NCBI GenBank assembly: GCA_034620365.1
Contig: JAQGEQ010000191.1
Location: 186,001-250,000, forward strand
Direction of reading: 5' to 3'
Length of the DNA: 64,000 nt
From: Pegea sp. RAD2-039
Taxonomy: Eukaryota > Chordata > Thaliacea > Salpida > Salpidae
In this document: in pieces, positions 37,941 through 47,539 of the stretch
How positions within the stretch are numbered: the first letter of the stretch is position 1
How the letters are laid out: each line of letters opens with the position of its first letter
The notes under the pieces: model-generated
What the model was told of the DNA's origin: nothing
Seen by the model: only the letters and a program-made list of their open reading frames with translations
Database searches by the model: none
Translations under genes and position numbers: made by a program

Positions 37941-39924
37941 TACATGTATATATATCTTATGTATCATTTATTAACAAATTTAAAGAACTAATGGAATTTG
38001 ATTTATTAATAAAGTTGGTAAGTAAATTCCGAAATGTGATTACCTTACTAGAAAGTTTTTATTCAGCTGTTATTATTAAAGCTTGTTATTATTGTTATTA
38101 TTAAACTTAACTATTAGGTTGACGACCCCCTGATACTTAGTGATTAATAACAGCCTTTGAACTACTCGTAGTGAGAATGTTGATATCAATCCCAGAGAAA
38201 CTGAAGTTGACACAAATGGGCCCAGGCTTCACGACCGAATCACTGATAATGGCAAATTAGTCACTACCTTTATTCACCAGGATAGCTTTTTGTAGTTATC
38301 CTGTTAATTTTTTGCGAATCTCATGTTTTTCGCTCAGTACAACTGTATTTAAATACAAATGGTTTAATCACAGAAATTGATGTTTTTTCGAATTTTGTTA
38401 GTTTACTTAGGATTAATTAATTGGATAGTATAATGATAATTAGTCTTTTATTAAAAGACCTTGACCCCCCTCGGTAAGACACTTTGATGCCATTTTTGCA
38501 AGAGAAACTTTTTCCTTCACTGAATTTAGAGAAATTTGAAAATCTTGCTTCGTACTGAAGATTGGATCATCCGTTTTAAATTCAGGGATGTTGAAGATTT
38601 AATTATAGTAGATTCAAGAATAGATTTAGAGTTCCTTGCAGAAATTTCAGGGATTAGTATATTTTTGATACTATTTGAGTACATTTTTGTGAATAGAATT
38701 TTTAAATTGTTGTCCGTTGAGAAAATAAATTTGGTGTAAAGAACAAAAGTTTGTTCAGGTTTGTAAAGGTTGTTCAACTAATTTTGTACTTTGTTTTCAA
38801 GTTATAGCAATTTTTGTTGGTCTATTTAAATTTGTAAACAATAAATTCGCATTTACTTTTTACCGTGTTTTTAAAAAAACCCTTTAAAAAACAGAAATTT
38901 AAATCAATTAAAAGATCACCCTTATTTAAATTGTATTAAAAATAATACATACCTAAAATGTCTTTTTAACAAATCTACAAAATTTTAGCGGATGAATAAT
39001 GTCTGCGTTTAAAAATGTTTGATTTATAATATAATGTTTCGTTTTCTATTCTTTATTGCTTTATTCTTTTCTGCCTAGCAGAAATATGGTTCAGTTTTTA
39101 TTAGTATTATATTTTTATCGTTGTCTTATATGTATTTATATATTTTATTCAATAAGTTTTTATTACGATTTAAGTTTTAATGATTATTGTTTTTTTTTGC
39201 ATTAATTTACTATTTTCTTTTAAAGTTTTACTTTTGTTATTCAATAATTGTGTAGGTAGTTTAGATTTTACTTTGTTCGTTAGCTTACATCTTAACATTT
39301 TTGTTCTATATCTAATTATTTTTTTAATATAAAATTTTGATTAATATGAATTATATATTTGATATATATTATGTTTATGCTTATTTGAAAACCTTAACAA
39401 TTTATATAATTTATTAAGAGATATTAAGTTATAAGTGAAATTTTGTTGCTTAATTTAATTTTTCAAACTATTTTCTGCTAATTTATTTTAAAAAAACTTT
39501 CCTAAATTTTATGTGTAAAATTTAATGAATTTTCTTTCACATTCAAAGTTTCTTATAAAAAAATAATTGTTTTTTGAACTTTAATCATTTTTTAAAGTTA
39601 CTAAAAATGTTTATCTTTATTAAACTGTTTTTTGTAAACATTTCTATTATTTTTAACTTTATCTTTTTTTCAGCTTATTAAGAAAGGTAGATTTATTTAA
39701 ATTAATTGTATTTCTCAAATTTAAAGTTAATAGGCAATAATACAGTCAGCTCTATAGTCGCTAATAAAAAAACTAATATATTACAAAAATCATAGTTTAT
39801 TTTTTTTTTTTAATTTTAGGATAATAATTTGAAAATTATTTAATTTGAATTAAAAAATTTTTTGGAAATATAAAATTTAACAAATTATTTATCTCTTTAG
39901 TTTTTGGAACCTTAATTTATCAAA

Positions 39925-40218
39925 ATGTCAAATGGTTTTACTCCTGCAAGCAGATCGCCTCTTGATGAAGCTCATATTTACCATATCTTGGAAAAAGCTC
40001 ATTTATTAGAATATTTTCCAGCTTTTCAAGCTAATGGTGTAGACAACATCCAACAACTGTTTGAAGCTAATGATGAAGAGTTCTTAGAAATCATGGCTAT
40101 TGTTGGAATGGCTTCTAAACCTCTTCATGTTAGAAGATTTCAGAAAGCTTTAAACAATTGGGTTGATTTACTAAACAAACAGATTTTAGAACAGAGCACA
40201 AATGAGGATACTCCTTAG
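39925..40218 (+). CDS. NAB-family protein with NCD1 domain only
   Basis: Single exon, 97 residues. From about residue 15 to 75 it matches the NCD1 domain of EGR co-repressors NAB1/NAB2: [38 protein letters not shown] and [18 protein letters not shown] are nearly the vertebrate sequence. NCD1 binds the R1 domain of EGR factors and mediates multimerisation. The NCD2 repression domain is absent: a stop follows 20 residues later, and AATAAA lies at 40375. An acceptor TCTCTTTAG stands 26 nt before the ATG. If expressed it could act as a natural competitor of a full-length NAB, or be a lineage-specific reduced NAB. Strong conservation of NCD1 argues against a pseudogene. Confidence 0.85.
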   Translation: MSNGFTPASRSPLDEAHIYHILEKAHLLEYFPAFQANGVDNIQQLFEANDEEFLEIMAIVGMASKPLHVRRFQKALNNWVDLLNKQILEQSTNEDTP

Positions 40219-40568
40219 TAATATGTTCTGCTATAAGTTTAAAGTAGCTAATTTTAAGTTTTATAAATCATGTAAAAACTCATTTGCAAAATGATTTTGG
40301 TTAAGATATTATAAATTAAGAATTTTCTTGGTTTATTTTCTCTGATTTCTTTTGATATTTATTACATGGAAAATAATAAAATGCCCTTAAAAAACTATTT
40401 GAGTGAAACTTTATTGTTTTTTTGTGAGGGTTTTGATAACAATTAAAAAATGTTCAAATATCAATATCAAATATCAAGTATTTTGAAATGTTGTTTGTTA
40501 TATAGTTTAAAGAATTTTGTTTTCAAACCTAAAGAGAAATTCACACAACATGCATATAACAAAAAGAT
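40219..40568. other. Convergent 3' spacer
   Basis: 350 bp between the NCD1 gene and GTF3C6, holding the poly(A) signal at 40375 and nothing else recognised. Confidence 0.6.
40375..40380 (+). terminator. Poly(A) signal of the NCD1 gene
   Basis: AATAAA 157 bases after the stop, which limits the gene to the one short frame. Confidence 0.65.
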
Positions 40569-41030
40569 TTAATCTTTTTTTATAGAACTCAGAAAAGCTT
40601 GATGCATAATCAACTTTTTGTTGGTTTTTGTTTCATATTGAAGTTTATGATTAGTTTTCTTTGTGGCAGCTTCAACTTCATTAAATTCATCATCATCAGT
40701 ACTCCATTGTTCCCCATCATCTACCTCAAACACCACATTAGTTCCAACTATATTTTCTCGCTTCCCAACAAAGAGAAGGCGATCCAATTGAAGAAGAGGT
40801 TTATTTGAGTCCAAAAGACCAACAAATTTCACTTTAGAAGTTGGGACAGATGAAAAACTTTTTTCATCAACTAAACCAACAAACTCCACAATTATATCTT
40901 CCACTTCTACTTCATCCCACTCTGCAGGATCAGGAGGCTCTTCAAATTCATTGGTTATGTCTTCAGATTGGATCTTTGGCTTCTCATCTTCTTCTTCTGA
41001 GCTACTCAAATTTTCTAATGAATCAGACAT
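40569..41030 (-). CDS. GTF3C6: GTF3C6-like TFIIIC subunit
   Basis: Single exon, 153 residues. Acidic N-terminus (SSSEEEDEKP), then the Tau55/TFIIIC beta-barrel: VEDIIVEFVGLVDEKSF, SKVKFVGLLDSNKPLLQLDRLLFVGKRENIVGTNVVFE. Human GTF3C6 has the same order, LVLVELSGIIDSDF ... ILQVDSCVFAGEYEDTLGTCVIFE. C-terminal LQYETKTNKKLIMHQAFL corresponds to the human LKYKCHTMKKLSMTRTLL. It is a small subunit of RNA polymerase III factor TFIIIC. Only 98 bp separate its ATG from the upstream PTPA stop, without a clear AATAAA, and an acceptor (GATTTTGTAG) lies 7 nt before the ATG. This is an operon-like arrangement. Confidence 0.88.
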   Translation of the reverse strand: MSDSLENLSSSEEEDEKPKIQSEDITNEFEEPPDPAEWDEVEVEDIIVEFVGLVDEKSFSSVPTSKVKFVGLLDSNKPLLQLDRLLFVGKRENIVGTNVVFEVDDGEQWSTDDDEFNEVEAATKKTNHKLQYETKTNKKLIMHQAFLSSIKKD

Positions 41031-41128
41031 TTAAAAGCTACAAAATCAAAGAATGTTAAAGAAATGTTGTGATTATTATTTGTGACTAACAAATTAAATG
41101 AAAATAAAAGTATGTTGAAATAAATTCT

Positions 41129-42082
41129 TTAAACTTTAAATTGTTCAATATTAATCATTTTTCCAAATTTCAAATGTTGAACCACAGGAAATTTAGACAA
41201 AACTTCAGCTTTATACATTTTAATGAGGCCAGAATTGACTTTTGACCATCTAGGGACTCCACTTATGTTCCAAAGCTGATTAGAGTGCTCAGCAAAAGGG
41301 CCAGTTTTAGTTTCATTGATGTATTTGATGGCTTCAAGAAACATAAAATCTTTATGATATTTATTCACAATTTTTTCATCAACAAAGTCTTTTGGTTGAA
41401 TTGTTGGATGGCTGAAAAATTGAGATGAACCCCATAAAAATGGAAGAAATTGGAAATCATCTAATCCCCAAACACCATGACTACCAGCAGCTTCCATTCG
41501 ATATTTAATCTGAATCTTTCTGACAAGCTTTAAATATTGATCAAAAACTTTTAATATAATTGAAACCTGATCTTCCTCATTCAAGACTTTCAATTTAAAA
41601 TAACAACACAAGAAAGCAACAAATGATAATTCATGTCCAGTTCCATAATCAATTCTTACTTCATTACCAAATGAATAAACTAAATAATCAGCTACTTCAA
41701 CAGAAGCATCTTGTAGGTGTTCTGGTAAAGTAGCACCAACCAATTTTGGAGCAACTTCTTTTAGTTGACTATGCCATGTTGTGAAAGCTTTATTTCCGAA
41801 CCGTTGTGGTTGGTCTATAAGGGGAACTTCATCAACAGAATCAGACAGTTGATTTATTAGTGAAAGAAGTTTTGTAGTGGTTTCAGAAACTACACAATCT
41901 GTTGAAGAGTTCTTTCCTTTGATGGCAGTGTTGGCTGATAATATGAACCCATTTAAGTCAAAATAAGCAGCAGATTTTAACCATTTATCCATATCAGATT
42001 GTTGAAATATTTGCCTAGATGGCTCCATAAAGGTCCCATCAGAAGTTTCTTGATTAGAAATTGAATCTTGATTTTTACTCAT
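41129..42082 (-). CDS. PTPA: PTPA, PP2A phosphatase activator
   Basis: Single exon, about 317 residues, covering the whole family: DMDKWLKSAAYFDLNGFI, RFGNKAFTTWH, the conserved RIDYGTGHELSF (nucleotide/PP2A-contact loop), YRMEAAGSHGVWGLDDFQFL, GPFAEHSNQLWNISGVPRWS and the C-terminal MYKAEVLSKFPVVQHLKFG. PTPA is a peptidyl-prolyl isomerase-like activator that loads the metal ions of PP2A. I choose ATG 42082 because an acceptor-like TTTCTTTAG and a TTTCAAG lie just upstream and the extra 19 codons in the longer frame are poor and not ATG-initiated. It lies immediately upstream of GTF3C6 on the same strand. Confidence 0.95.
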   Translation of the reverse strand: MSKNQDSISNQETSDGTFMEPSRQIFQQSDMDKWLKSAAYFDLNGFILSANTAIKGKNSSTDCVVSETTTKLLSLINQLSDSVDEVPLIDQPQRFGNKAFTTWHSQLKEVAPKLVGATLPEHLQDASVEVADYLVYSFGNEVRIDYGTGHELSFVAFLCCYFKLKVLNEEDQVSIILKVFDQYLKLVRKIQIKYRMEAAGSHGVWGLDDFQFLPFLWGSSQFFSHPTIQPKDFVDEKIVNKYHKDFMFLEAIKYINETKTGPFAEHSNQLWNISGVPRWSKVNSGLIKMYKAEVLSKFPVVQHLKFGKMINIEQFKV

Positions 42083-42634
42083 TTTTACTTGAAATAAAAA
42101 TCTAAAGAAAAAATTAGAAGAAACATTAACTACCACCAAAAAAAGATTATTTTATCATTAAACCGAAATAATATTTATGATTTAAAATATAATTAGATAA
42201 AGTTGAAAATCTGATAATATATAATAAACATGATTATAATAATTTTACACATTTATTTATTATCCACATACTTAATAAAATAATTTTAAAAGTTAAATTT
42301 ATATTAGCTTCAAAGAATATATTTATAAGACATAAAAATATGATAACTGATATATATTTATATTTACAAATCATTTTTATAACTTCTATAATAGTTATTC
42401 TATTAATATTTTATGTATATAATCTTAATTGAAGTAACAAACATTATGAATAACAGGTTTATATAATATAAAAATCATTGCAAAAGTAAAATGAAACAAA
42501 AGTAATCAAATTAAAATAATAATCATTCAAACTAAAATTTCAGCATTTTATTTTTATCTATTTATAATTAACTGAAGCAATTTAAACACAGAAAGTTGAG
42601 ATTTTTCATGAGAAGTGATTAATAAATGAGGATG
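42083..42634. other. Spacer HINT/PTPA
   Basis: 550 bp of AT-rich DNA between two co-oriented minus-strand genes. Nothing else recognised. Confidence 0.5.
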
Positions 42635-43105
42635 TTAACCAGGAGGCCAATTCATTTGTCTGCCACCCAGAATATGAATATGCAAATGGTACACAGATTG
42701 AGCCCCATTAATTCCATCATTTATCACAACTCTATAACCTTCTTCTAACTCTAAACTTTGAGCGACTCTTCGAACTGTAGTTAATAAATGTCCCAATAAA
42801 TTAGAATCTTCATCAGAAGACTTGCTCAGTTGTGAAATAGGTTTCTTAGGGATCACTAAAACATGAACAGGTGCTTGAGGATTAACATCATGAAATGAAA
42901 GACATAAATCATCTTCATAAATGATTTTAGCTGGGATTTCTTTGTTGATGATTTTAGTAAAGATTGTTGTAGATGAAATGTTTGTTGCAGCTTGTTTTGC
43001 TTTTCCAACTTCATCACTCTTATAACAAACTTGAGATGAAAATTTAGGAGTTATTTGACTTTTCACTAAAACTTGAGTCAAATGACTCAATCTTCTTAAA
43101 GACAT
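42635..43105 (-). CDS. Mitochondrial HINT (histidine triad) hydrolase
   Basis: Single exon, 156 residues. The first 20 residues ([17 protein letters not shown]) are basic, lack acidic residues and look like a mitochondrial presequence. The HIT domain follows: [43 protein letters not shown], then the triad [18 protein letters not shown]. The family hydrolyses adenosine phosphoramidates. Presequence plus WPPG end resemble HINT2 (vertebrate HINT1 ends WPPG as well), so I leave the symbol open. Acceptor TTATCTTTAG lies 10 nt before the ATG. Confidence 0.9.
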   Translation of the reverse strand: MSLRRLSHLTQVLVKSQITPKFSSQVCYKSDEVGKAKQAATNISSTTIFTKIINKEIPAKIIYEDDLCLSFHDVNPQAPVHVLVIPKKPISQLSKSSDEDSNLLGHLLTTVRRVAQSLELEEGYRVVINDGINGAQSVYHLHIHILGGRQMNWPPG

Positions 43106-44954
43106 TTTAAAGATCTAAAGATAAGAAGAATGAAAACAATCATGTGATATATATGATTATGTTATAATATTTCATTTAACCTTCTTATTTATTGGAACAA
43201 AAAAATTTGTAATTATAAATAAATGTACTGTTTGTCTCTAATAACTAATAAAAACAATATCATTTAATAATATAATAATTGAGGATACACAAATTAGACT
43301 TGAATTGAATATTATAACAAATAATTTCAAAGGTTAATTGCAAAATCTTTTGCCTCTACTATTTAGTATAATTTTATAAGAAATTAAATAATTATAATCA
43401 TTATTAAGGTTTATAAGTTTGTTTAAAATATATACTTTATAAATTCTTGAATAAAAAGCATAATATAAAATGGCAGATTTCATGCATTTCTCATAAACTA
43501 TTTATTGAACTTAAAAAAAAATATTTAACTAAAACTAAACTTTTTTCACCTATTTTTAGAGTATTTACTACATACTTTGCGATATTCGTCATTTTCATGG
43601 AAAAATTGAGTACTTTTAGGATACTCTATAAAAACTAGTGAAATATTTGATAAAAAAATTATGTCAGCAAAAAAATTTTACTTTGAAAGTTATTTGTTTA
43701 AAAATTTCAGTCGATGATATTTCTTTTAAATGATTAAATAATCAAGACTTTTTAGAAAAGTTGTTGTATTTTACAATGGAAAATTTTTCAAGCGGCAGAA
43801 AATTATTGCTCTCTGAGATCAACACAAACTAATTAAAATAACTATTTATTAAAGGGCTCCCTCCATTTCCATAGAAATTTTAATTTCAACTTTGAATCAG
43901 AAAATTCAGGCATCATTTTTTAAGCTTTTCTATTCCTAATTGGTCAAGCACTAACAAAAGGTTTTTAACTAGTCGCTAAGAGTTTTGTAAAAAAAATGAT
44001 CAATACAGTTATTGAAATATAAAAATAAATGCTTAAATTCTAGAATCAATAATTTATCATTTGTATACTTTTACTTATTTGTTTACGAAATAACACATGG
44101 CCGTAGATAACTAATCATGCAGCTTTTATAGCAAACTTAGCACAGTATGACTACCGAGAAGTAAAAGAAAAAAAATTAAAAAGTCACTACTTAATAAAAA
44201 TGTATTTTTTCACTTTCTATTGTTTCAAAACAAGAACATGATTATAAAACAATATTAGTTTATATGCTTAATATGTTTTGTGCGAAACTGAATAAAGCTA
44301 AAAACTTTAACTCAGTTTTTGATTACATCAAGGTCGCTTATAAAATATGTTTTAAATGGGCTTTTTATTTATAAAACATATAATCTATCATATTTTAATT
44401 TTATCTTATTTAATTTTGATGGAAAATTTTATTTTCAATTTAATACATTTTTTTATTACAACATTTAAAGTTAAATTTATTTGTAAGTATTTAAAATTTA
44501 ATAACCAAAAGTTTACTCTGATTCAATTGAAAATATTTTTTTTGTATTTAAATATAAAGTTTTTAACTTAAATCTAATTTTCAAAGAAACGTATCACATC
44601 ATACAAAATTCTCAATTCAATTTTTTTTCATATCATATTGATATCTATTTATACTTGTTTTCTGTTTGTTAATAAGTTTATTTGTTTTTTTTGTTAGTCT
44701 GTATTTATTTTTTGTTTAACTTTAAAAATATTCGGAGTACCATTAATCAATTTTAACATTATTTAAAAAGTTTTCTTTTTATATATTGTATAAAAATAAT
44801 TTTTTATTAAGAAACATATTTCTTTGTTAAAATGAAAGTTGATAAATAAATTTAGATAATTATTTTTATTAATTTTTTTCAGTTTTGTAATTAATTCAAC
44901 ATTTTGATATATTCAGCAGCTTCTGTAGATTATTTTTCTTGATTTTTAACAATC
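43106..44954. other. Divergent intergenic HINT/NDUFA8
   Basis: 1.8 kb, AT-rich. The short frames at 43447 and 44356 have no domain and follow the local base composition. An acceptor TTTTTTTCAG lies at about 44880, upstream of the NDUFA8 start. Confidence 0.5.
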
Positions 44955-45776
44955 ATGAATAAAATTCATGAAGCTATTAACCCTGGAAATGAAAATATTT
45001 ATGGGCAAAGAACTTCAAATTTTGAAGAATCTGAAGCAGTTCAGAGTAAATTAGATCCAAAATTAAATGAAATTTTTAATCAAATCAATAAAGGAGATGT
45101 GAGTTTATATCTTCTTTAATTTTATCAACTAAATTTTCAATTTGCTTTTAGTTGGGTATCCCTTTTCATGCTTTGAAGGCTGGAGCTTTTCAGTATGATA
45201 AAAAATGTGGAGAAATTAACAAAGAATTTATGTTGTGTAAGAGAGAAGAGGGTGACCCTAGAAAATGTTTGGAATATAATGTTAAAGTCACTGATTGTGC
45301 CACAGATTTCTATAAGTTAGTTCAAAATGATTCCTACAAATAACAAGTTGAAAATCATACATCATTTTATAGAACTGTTTCAGATGCATGTACAGAAACT
45401 TTCGTGGATTTTGCTCAATGTCTTGAACATAACATAAAACGAAGCTTTAAATCGTAAGTTTAAAGATTTTTATACAATTTTTTACAATGAATCAACTTAT
45501 GTCAGCTGTCGGATGGAACAATACGCATTTGATAATTGTTTGTTTACCAAATTGGGTTATGACAAATCTGGTCGAAGAACTGAAGAAAGTCTTTTGGTAA
45601 ATATTTTAAATTTGTTTTTTATCCTTTTTCTGAATTATTTTTTTCAGGTTGAAACTAATCGACCTGAACCTGAAAACCCTCTCAACCTGAAATCACGGGA
45701 TCCTCAGCCTTTGATGCCTGATTTCAACCGAAAACTTAATTTGAAAGACTTACAGTCTGAAAACTGCGAAAATTGA
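44955..45776 (+). CDS. NDUFA8: NDUFA8, complex I CHCHD subunit
   Basis: Five exons: 44955-45098, about 45152-45315, 45373-45453, about 45507-45595, about 45648-45776. The joins are in phase (AA|A and TC|C). Twin cysteine pairs typical of CHCH proteins are present: CGEINKEFMLC, CLEYNVKVTDC, CTETFVDFAQC and CRMEQYAFDNC. The C-terminal PEPENPLNLKSRDPQP matches human LPENPYHSRPRPDP. It is an accessory subunit of NADH dehydrogenase on the intermembrane-space side, imported by the MIA40 disulphide relay. The N-terminus is about 30 residues and poorly conserved. AATAAA at 45856. Confidence 0.93.
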
Positions 45777-45855
45777 CATTTTATTTTTAACAAACAAATT
45801 ATTGTTAAATTATTTGAATAGAATTTATTTGAATATTATGGTGAATATTTCGTTC

Positions 45856-45861
45856 AATAAA
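45856..45861 (+). terminator. Poly(A) signal of NDUFA8
   Basis: AATAAA 80 bases after the stop codon. Confidence 0.65.
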
Positions 45862-46042
45862 ATATTCTAAGAAATTAAAAAAAAAAAAGAATTTTGTGAT
45901 AAAGTAACAGAAGTAACAAAAAGAATATTTTTTAGAAATTGCTTTTAATTTTAAAATCGGTTTCTAGAACAACAAAATAATGATTTAAGTATTTACGAAT
46001 CTAACCCAAATTAAATAATGGTTTATTTATTCATTACAATTA

Positions 46043-46150
46043 ATGCGAAGAAGGGTGCCTGAAAAGAGAACCTCTCGCTAACACACATTCTCACAAATAA
46101 CATCTATTAAGTTAGAAATACAGAAAGCAAAAGATGTAACACATGGTATT
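46043..46150 (-). repeat. LINE/SINE-type 3' tail fragment, copy 2
   Basis: ATGCGAAGAAGGGTGCCTGA, the CGCTAACACACATTCTCAC block, then AAAAGATGTAACACATGGTAT. Collinear with 13579-13687 over about 105 bp with scattered differences. Confidence 0.7.
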
Positions 46151-47539
46151 ATATGAAAGAAGTATATATTTAATCAAGGAGTAACCAATAAGTGCAGACA
46201 ATTAAATATACCACTTAAATCGGAGACACAAAATGACTGCAGAGAACTGAACAAAAGAAGTCTGAAATACCTTTTAAGATGAAAACCCATCGAAGGCATT
46301 AAGTATAGTACAGCTAACAAAAAAATAAAATGGTACATATATCACTTGTTGAGTAAGTTACTCAAATCATAATTTTTAAACTCCTTTTTTGAGTTATGGA
46401 AAAAAGCCGAAAAAAAAGTTAATGAGTTTGAGTAAAAATACAAAAGCAGAGACAAAATTTCGATATTGCAAGAATTCAATATTAAACTCTGAGAGACGGT
46501 TCTTGTAAGTTAAAAGGTTATATCATATTTTAGAAAATCTTTCCATGTTTGCGATCTTTGTACGTTGGAATATCTATTCTAAATTAGAACTCTATAAAGA
46601 AAAGTTAAATTGTAAGTTGGGACAAATGTATGTAGTGCAAAGTTTTAAAATGCCTAAATAATGCTGCTGCTTAAAAACTAGAGATTTATAGGAACAAGTA
46701 GTTCATGTGGTGATCCCGCTTAACGTCAAGGGAGAATAAAATGACTGATTCTTAATCATTAATTCGGTAGGTTAGATGACCTAGTTAAAGCTTGATTTTT
46801 TTAATTTTGTTATATCAAAAACGGTTATAAAATAGTTCACAAGCTATGAAATATAAAAAAACTAATAAAATCCATTTTCATTTTTTTCCACCTTTTGTAT
46901 TTTTATATTTCTGATATACTACTAGATACTTTTTATGTAAAAACTTTTTAATAAAAAATATTATTACTCTTATGGCTTTTTAGTTATAAGACCTACAAAA
47001 GTTTGTAATTTCCTAAACAATTTTCATAGATTTGAGAATATTTAATTATTTCAGCAAAACAATAAATTGATTCTCTTTATAATAAACTTTAAAACAAGCT
47101 TTTCTTACCCATTTTAAATATTATAAATAAGTTAGTTATTATTTATTATTTCAAGATTTTTCAAAACTTATTGTCTAGTAATGTAAGTTTTTCAAACTAT
47201 TAGTTTTAAAAATTGTATATCAGATTAGGCTATGTATCTAATTTATATTTGATATATTTCATAAAAAGTTTTATTTGTTTTATTTTTCAGTATATAAATT
47301 TTACTTTCAATTCAATTTAAATAAAAATTGTTTCAAAATTGTATAAAAAGTTAAATAGTCAAAATGTAATATTTTTTCTAAATGAATTAATTTCTTTTTT
47401 ATTATGAATTATTTATTTTCAAAAATAGCTTAAACATAACCTCAAACAACTAAATTTATTAAAAATTTCAATAGTTTTTATATTTTTAGACTTTTAATTG
47501 TTTCTAATATGCTCATTTAGATAAAAAGTAAATACTAAA

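Larger units (their letters stand above)
36123..39924. other. Intergenic with SINE and retroelement fragments
   Basis: 3.8 kb between GPD2 and the NAB-like gene. It holds a GC-richer segment at 37195-37420, a tRNA-headed SINE at 37773-37940, and two occurrences of TTGACGACCCC (37193 and 38118) about 0.9 kb apart. No gene is supported; the paired frames at 38526-38777 are overlapping chance frames. Confidence 0.5.
45777..47539. other. Intergenic NDUFA8/CXXC1
   Basis: Contains the retroposon tail at 46043-46150; the following few hundred bases (to about 46750) are slightly less AT-rich and may be the decayed body of the same element. No gene seen. Confidence 0.5.

Noticed and set aside
38526-38777. 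Overlapping opposite-strand frames
   Set aside because: Mirror frames of the same low-complexity sequence with no splice or domain support.
44356-44571. 71-codon hydrophobic frame
   Set aside because: Phe/Ile/Leu-rich because the DNA is AT-rich; no acceptor, domain or exon partner.
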